Shown here: positions 21,071-23,155 of the stretch, in pieces
Position numbering within the stretch: position 1 is the first letter of the stretch
Layout of the letters: every line of letters starts with the position of its first letter
Source of the DNA: an uncultured Muribaculaceae bacterium
GTDB taxonomy: Bacteria > Bacteroidota > Bacteroidia > Bacteroidales > Muribaculaceae
Assembly (NCBI GenBank): GCA_910578305.1
Contig: CAJTQH010000011.1
Coordinates: forward strand, 4,518-27,672
Direction of reading: 5' to 3'
DNA length: 23,155 bases
Program-made: the position numbers and the translations under genes
The notes under the pieces: generated by a model
Databases searched by the model: none
What the model was told of the DNA's origin: nothing
What the model saw: only the letters and a program-made list of their open reading frames with translations

Positions 21071-23155
21071 ATGAATTTCAATAATTTCACTATTAAGTCG
21101 CAAGAAGCCATTCAGAAAGCTTTTGAACTAACCAAAGCTAACGGCAATCAGGCCATCGAGCCTGTACATTTGCTGAAAGGGGTGATTACAGAGGGTGAGT
21201 CTCTGGTGAAATTTATATTTGCCAAAGTCGGAGCCAATATTTCACAGGTTACTTCGCAGGTCGATCGCGAGATTGCTTCTTTGCCCAAAGTGTCGGGCGG
21301 TGGCGAGCCATATCTGAGCCGTTATTCAAACGATGTGCTTCAGAAAGCTCTTGATGTGGCAAAGAAACAGGGTGACGAGTATGTGACCATAGAAGCCATG
21401 TTGCTTGCGTTGTTTGATGTCAACTCTCCGGCATCATCGATCATGAAAGACTCCGGCTTGGGCGAAAAAGAATTGAAAAGCGCCATAGAGGAGTTGCGCA
21501 AAGGCAGGAAAGCCACGGATCAAGGGGCTGAAGAGGCGTATAACGCACTCAGTAAATATGCTATAAATCTTAATGAACGTGCCCGCATAGGCAAACTTGA
21601 TCCGGTGATAGGCCGTGACGACGAGATTCGACGGGTGTTGCAGATCCTCAGTAGGCGTACAAAAAATAATCCTATGCTGATCGGTGAGCCGGGCACAGGC
21701 AAGACTGCCATAGCCGAAGGTCTGGCTCAGAGGATTGTGCGTGGCGATGTGCCCGAAAATCTTCGTACCAAGCAGATATTTTCGCTTGATATGGGCGCGC
21801 TTGTGGCCGGTGCGAAGTATAAGGGTGAATTTGAGGAGCGACTGAAGGCTATAGTCAATGAAGTGACTCAGAGCGATGGTGAGATAATATTGTTTATTGA
21901 TGAGATACATACGCTTGTCGGTGCCGGAAAAGGAGAGGGCGCAATGGATGCCGCCAATATCCTCAAACCGGCTCTGGCGCGTGGTGAATTGCGCAGTATC
22001 GGTGCCACCACTCTTGACGAATATCAGAAGTATTTTGAAAAAGACAAGGCTCTTGAACGGCGTTTTCAGAAAGTAATGGTCAACGAGCCCGACGAGATGA
22101 GTGCCATCGCCATTCTGCGTGGTCTTAAAGAACGCTATGAAAATCATCATAAGGTGCGCATTCGCGATGAGGCGGTAGTGGCGGCTGTACAGTTGTCTGA
22201 GCGCTATATAACCGATCGATTCCTTCCGGACAAGGCTATAGACCTGGTTGATGAAGCCGCGTCGAAACTTCGTCTTGAGATAGATTCGGTGCCTCAGGCT
22301 TTGGATGAGATATCGCGAATGATAGCCCAGAAGGAGATCGAACGCGAGGCAATTAAGCGCGAAGGCGACGATGTCAAGGTGAAGGAGATAGAGAAGGATA
22401 TAGCCCAGATGCGTGAGGAAGAAAAAGAGTATACGGCAAAGTGGCGTGCTGAAAAAGATCTGATCAATCGCATACAGCAAAATAAGGTCGATATTGAGCA
22501 GCTCAACTTTGAGGCCGAACGTGCGGAGCGCGAAGGCGACTATGCACGTGTGGCCGAGATCCGTTATTCAAAAGTGCAGGAGAAAGTGCGCGAGAATGAA
22601 GAAATCCAGGAGCAGCTCAAGATGATGCAGGGTGAAAAAGCACTGATAAAGGAAGAGGTTGATGCCGAGGATATAGCCGATGTTGTATCGCGTTGGACCG
22701 GAATCCCGGTTAATAAGATGGTGCAGAGTGAAAAAGAAAAACTGCTGCATCTTGAATCCGAACTGCACAACCGAGTGGTGGGGCAGGAAGAGGCCATCAG
22801 TGCTATAGCCGATGCTGTGCGCCGCAGTCGAGCCGGTCTTAATGACCCGCGTCGACCGATCGGCTCGTTCATATTTCTCGGAACTACAGGTGTGGGCAAG
22901 ACAGAGCTTGCAAAGGCTTTGGCCGAATATCTGTTTGATGACGAAAATATGATGACACGTATCGATATGAGCGAATATCAGGAGAAGCATGCAGTGAGTC
23001 GCCTCGTGGGAGCTCCTCCGGGATATGTGGGATATGATGAAGGTGGCCAGCTTACTGAGGCGGTGCGTCGCAAACCGTATTCAGTGGTGCTTTTCGATGA
23101 AATAGAGAAGGCTCATCCGGATGTGTTCAACATACTGCTTCAGGTGCTTGACGAT
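21071..23155 (+). CDS. clpB: ATP-dependent disaggregase chaperone ClpB (5' part)
   Basis: ClpB is a hexameric AAA+ chaperone that pulls proteins out of aggregates with DnaK. The reading frame runs from the ATG at 21071 to the window edge without a stop: 695 codons of a usual 860 or so. Visible parts are the N-terminal Clp_N repeats (about 1-150), Walker A of the first ATPase domain (GEPGTGKT, 205-212), Walker B (LFIDE, 274-278), and the long charged middle-domain coiled coil (about 400-530) that distinguishes ClpB from ClpA/ClpC. Walker A of the second domain (GTTGVGKT, 604-611) and the beginning of its Walker B (VLFDEIEKAHPDV) follow. The 192-bp upstream region holds a sigma-54-like sequence and an inverted repeat but no perfect TAnnTTTG in this direction; TATTTTTC at 20996-21003 is a near match. 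Confidence 0.97.
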   Translation, partial: MNFNNFTIKSQEAIQKAFELTKANGNQAIEPVHLLKGVITEGESLVKFIFAKVGANISQVTSQVDREIASLPKVSGGGEPYLSRYSNDVLQKALDVAKKQGDEYVTIEAMLLALFDVNSPASSIMKDSGLGEKELKSAIEELRKGRKATDQGAEEAYNALSKYAINLNERARIGKLDPVIGRDDEIRRVLQILSRRTKNNPMLIGEPGTGKTAIAEGLAQRIVRGDVPENLRTKQIFSLDMGALVAGAKYKGEFEERLKAIVNEVTQSDGEIILFIDEIHTLVGAGKGEGAMDAANILKPALARGELRSIGATTLDEYQKYFEKDKALERRFQKVMVNEPDEMSAIAILRGLKERYENHHKVRIRDEAVVAAVQLSERYITDRFLPDKAIDLVDEAASKLRLEIDSVPQALDEISRMIAQKEIEREAIKREGDDVKVKEIEKDIAQMREEEKEYTAKWRAEKDLINRIQQNKVDIEQLNFEAERAEREGDYARVAEIRYSKVQEKVRENEEIQEQLKMMQGEKALIKEEVDAEDIADVVSRWTGIPVNKMVQSEKEKLLHLESELHNRVVGQEEAISAIADAVRRSRAGLNDPRRPIGSFIFLGTTGVGKTELAKALAEYLFDDENMMTRIDMSEYQEKHAVSRLVGAPPGYVGYDEGGQLTEAVRRKPYSVVLFDEIEKAHPDVFNILLQVLDD

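Noticed and set aside
21434..22480. 348-codon open frame on the minus strand
   Set aside because: It is antisense to clpB, whose Walker motifs are intact; the product has no recognisable domain.
1..23155. Search by eye for CRISPR arrays, insertion sequences, attachment sites, tRNA genes, phage or defence genes
   Set aside because: No direct-repeat arrays, transposase or integrase motifs, tRNA cloverleafs or toxin-antitoxin pairs were seen; essentially all long frames are housekeeping genes.

Overview
The window reads as an ordinary, densely coded stretch of a Bacteroidota chromosome, most likely order Bacteroidales; a Muribaculaceae-like gut lineage is a guess from overall flavour, not a demonstrated placement. 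The reasons are: TAnnTTTG-type promoter elements upstream of several operons, few Shine-Dalgarno sequences, an exported M49 dipeptidyl peptidase III with an HECLGH motif, a DUF5106/thioredoxin-like periplasmic protein, a bifunctional nuclease carrying a UVR tail, and a Bacteroidales-type OmpA porin. There are no tRNA or rRNA genes, insertion sequences, phage genes, CRISPR arrays or obvious islands.

Layout. (1) Positions 1-3930, plus strand: 3' part of the potassium transporter trkH, then tsaD (tRNA t6A), cinA (NMN deamidase/ADP-ribose pyrophosphatase family) and an unrecognised zinc-ribbon membrane protein. (2) 3931-7229, minus strand: an alpha-phosphohexomutase (phosphoglucomutase/phosphomannomutase) with its own promoter, and an OmpA-family porin; each ends in an intrinsic terminator. 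(3) 7406-14425, plus strand: a probable six-gene operon, dxr (isoprenoids), rseP (site-2 protease), an RlmI-type rRNA methyltransferase, dipeptidyl peptidase III, recR and a GNAT acetyltransferase. Gaps run from 21 bp to a 4-bp overlap, behind one clear promoter. (4) 20878 down to 14456, minus strand: a run of seven or eight genes: DUF5106/thioredoxin-like protein, DoxX-family protein, mnmA, bifunctional nuclease, nucleoside-type MFS permease, rsmE, kdsA and a small unrecognised ORF directly after kdsA. (5) 21071 to the right edge, plus strand: clpB, cut by the window end at residue 695.

The content is housekeeping: tRNA modification (tsaD, mnmA), rRNA methylation (rlmI-like, rsmE), envelope and LPS (kdsA, ompA, rseP, trkH), isoprenoids (dxr), DNA repair (recR), proteostasis (clpB, dipeptidyl peptidase III). 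I found no previously undescribed multi-gene system. The points most worth a second look are regulatory and small-scale. A textbook sigma-54 (-24/-12) sequence lies upstream of clpB and touches the divergent promoter. A promoter sits where a naive dxr start would fall and forces a GTG start. A small ORF follows kdsA in the same frame directly after its TAG. The zinc-ribbon membrane protein has no function I can name. Upstream non-ATG starts for kdsA and mnmA, and an upstream ATG for rseP, were rejected in favour of internal ATG starts.
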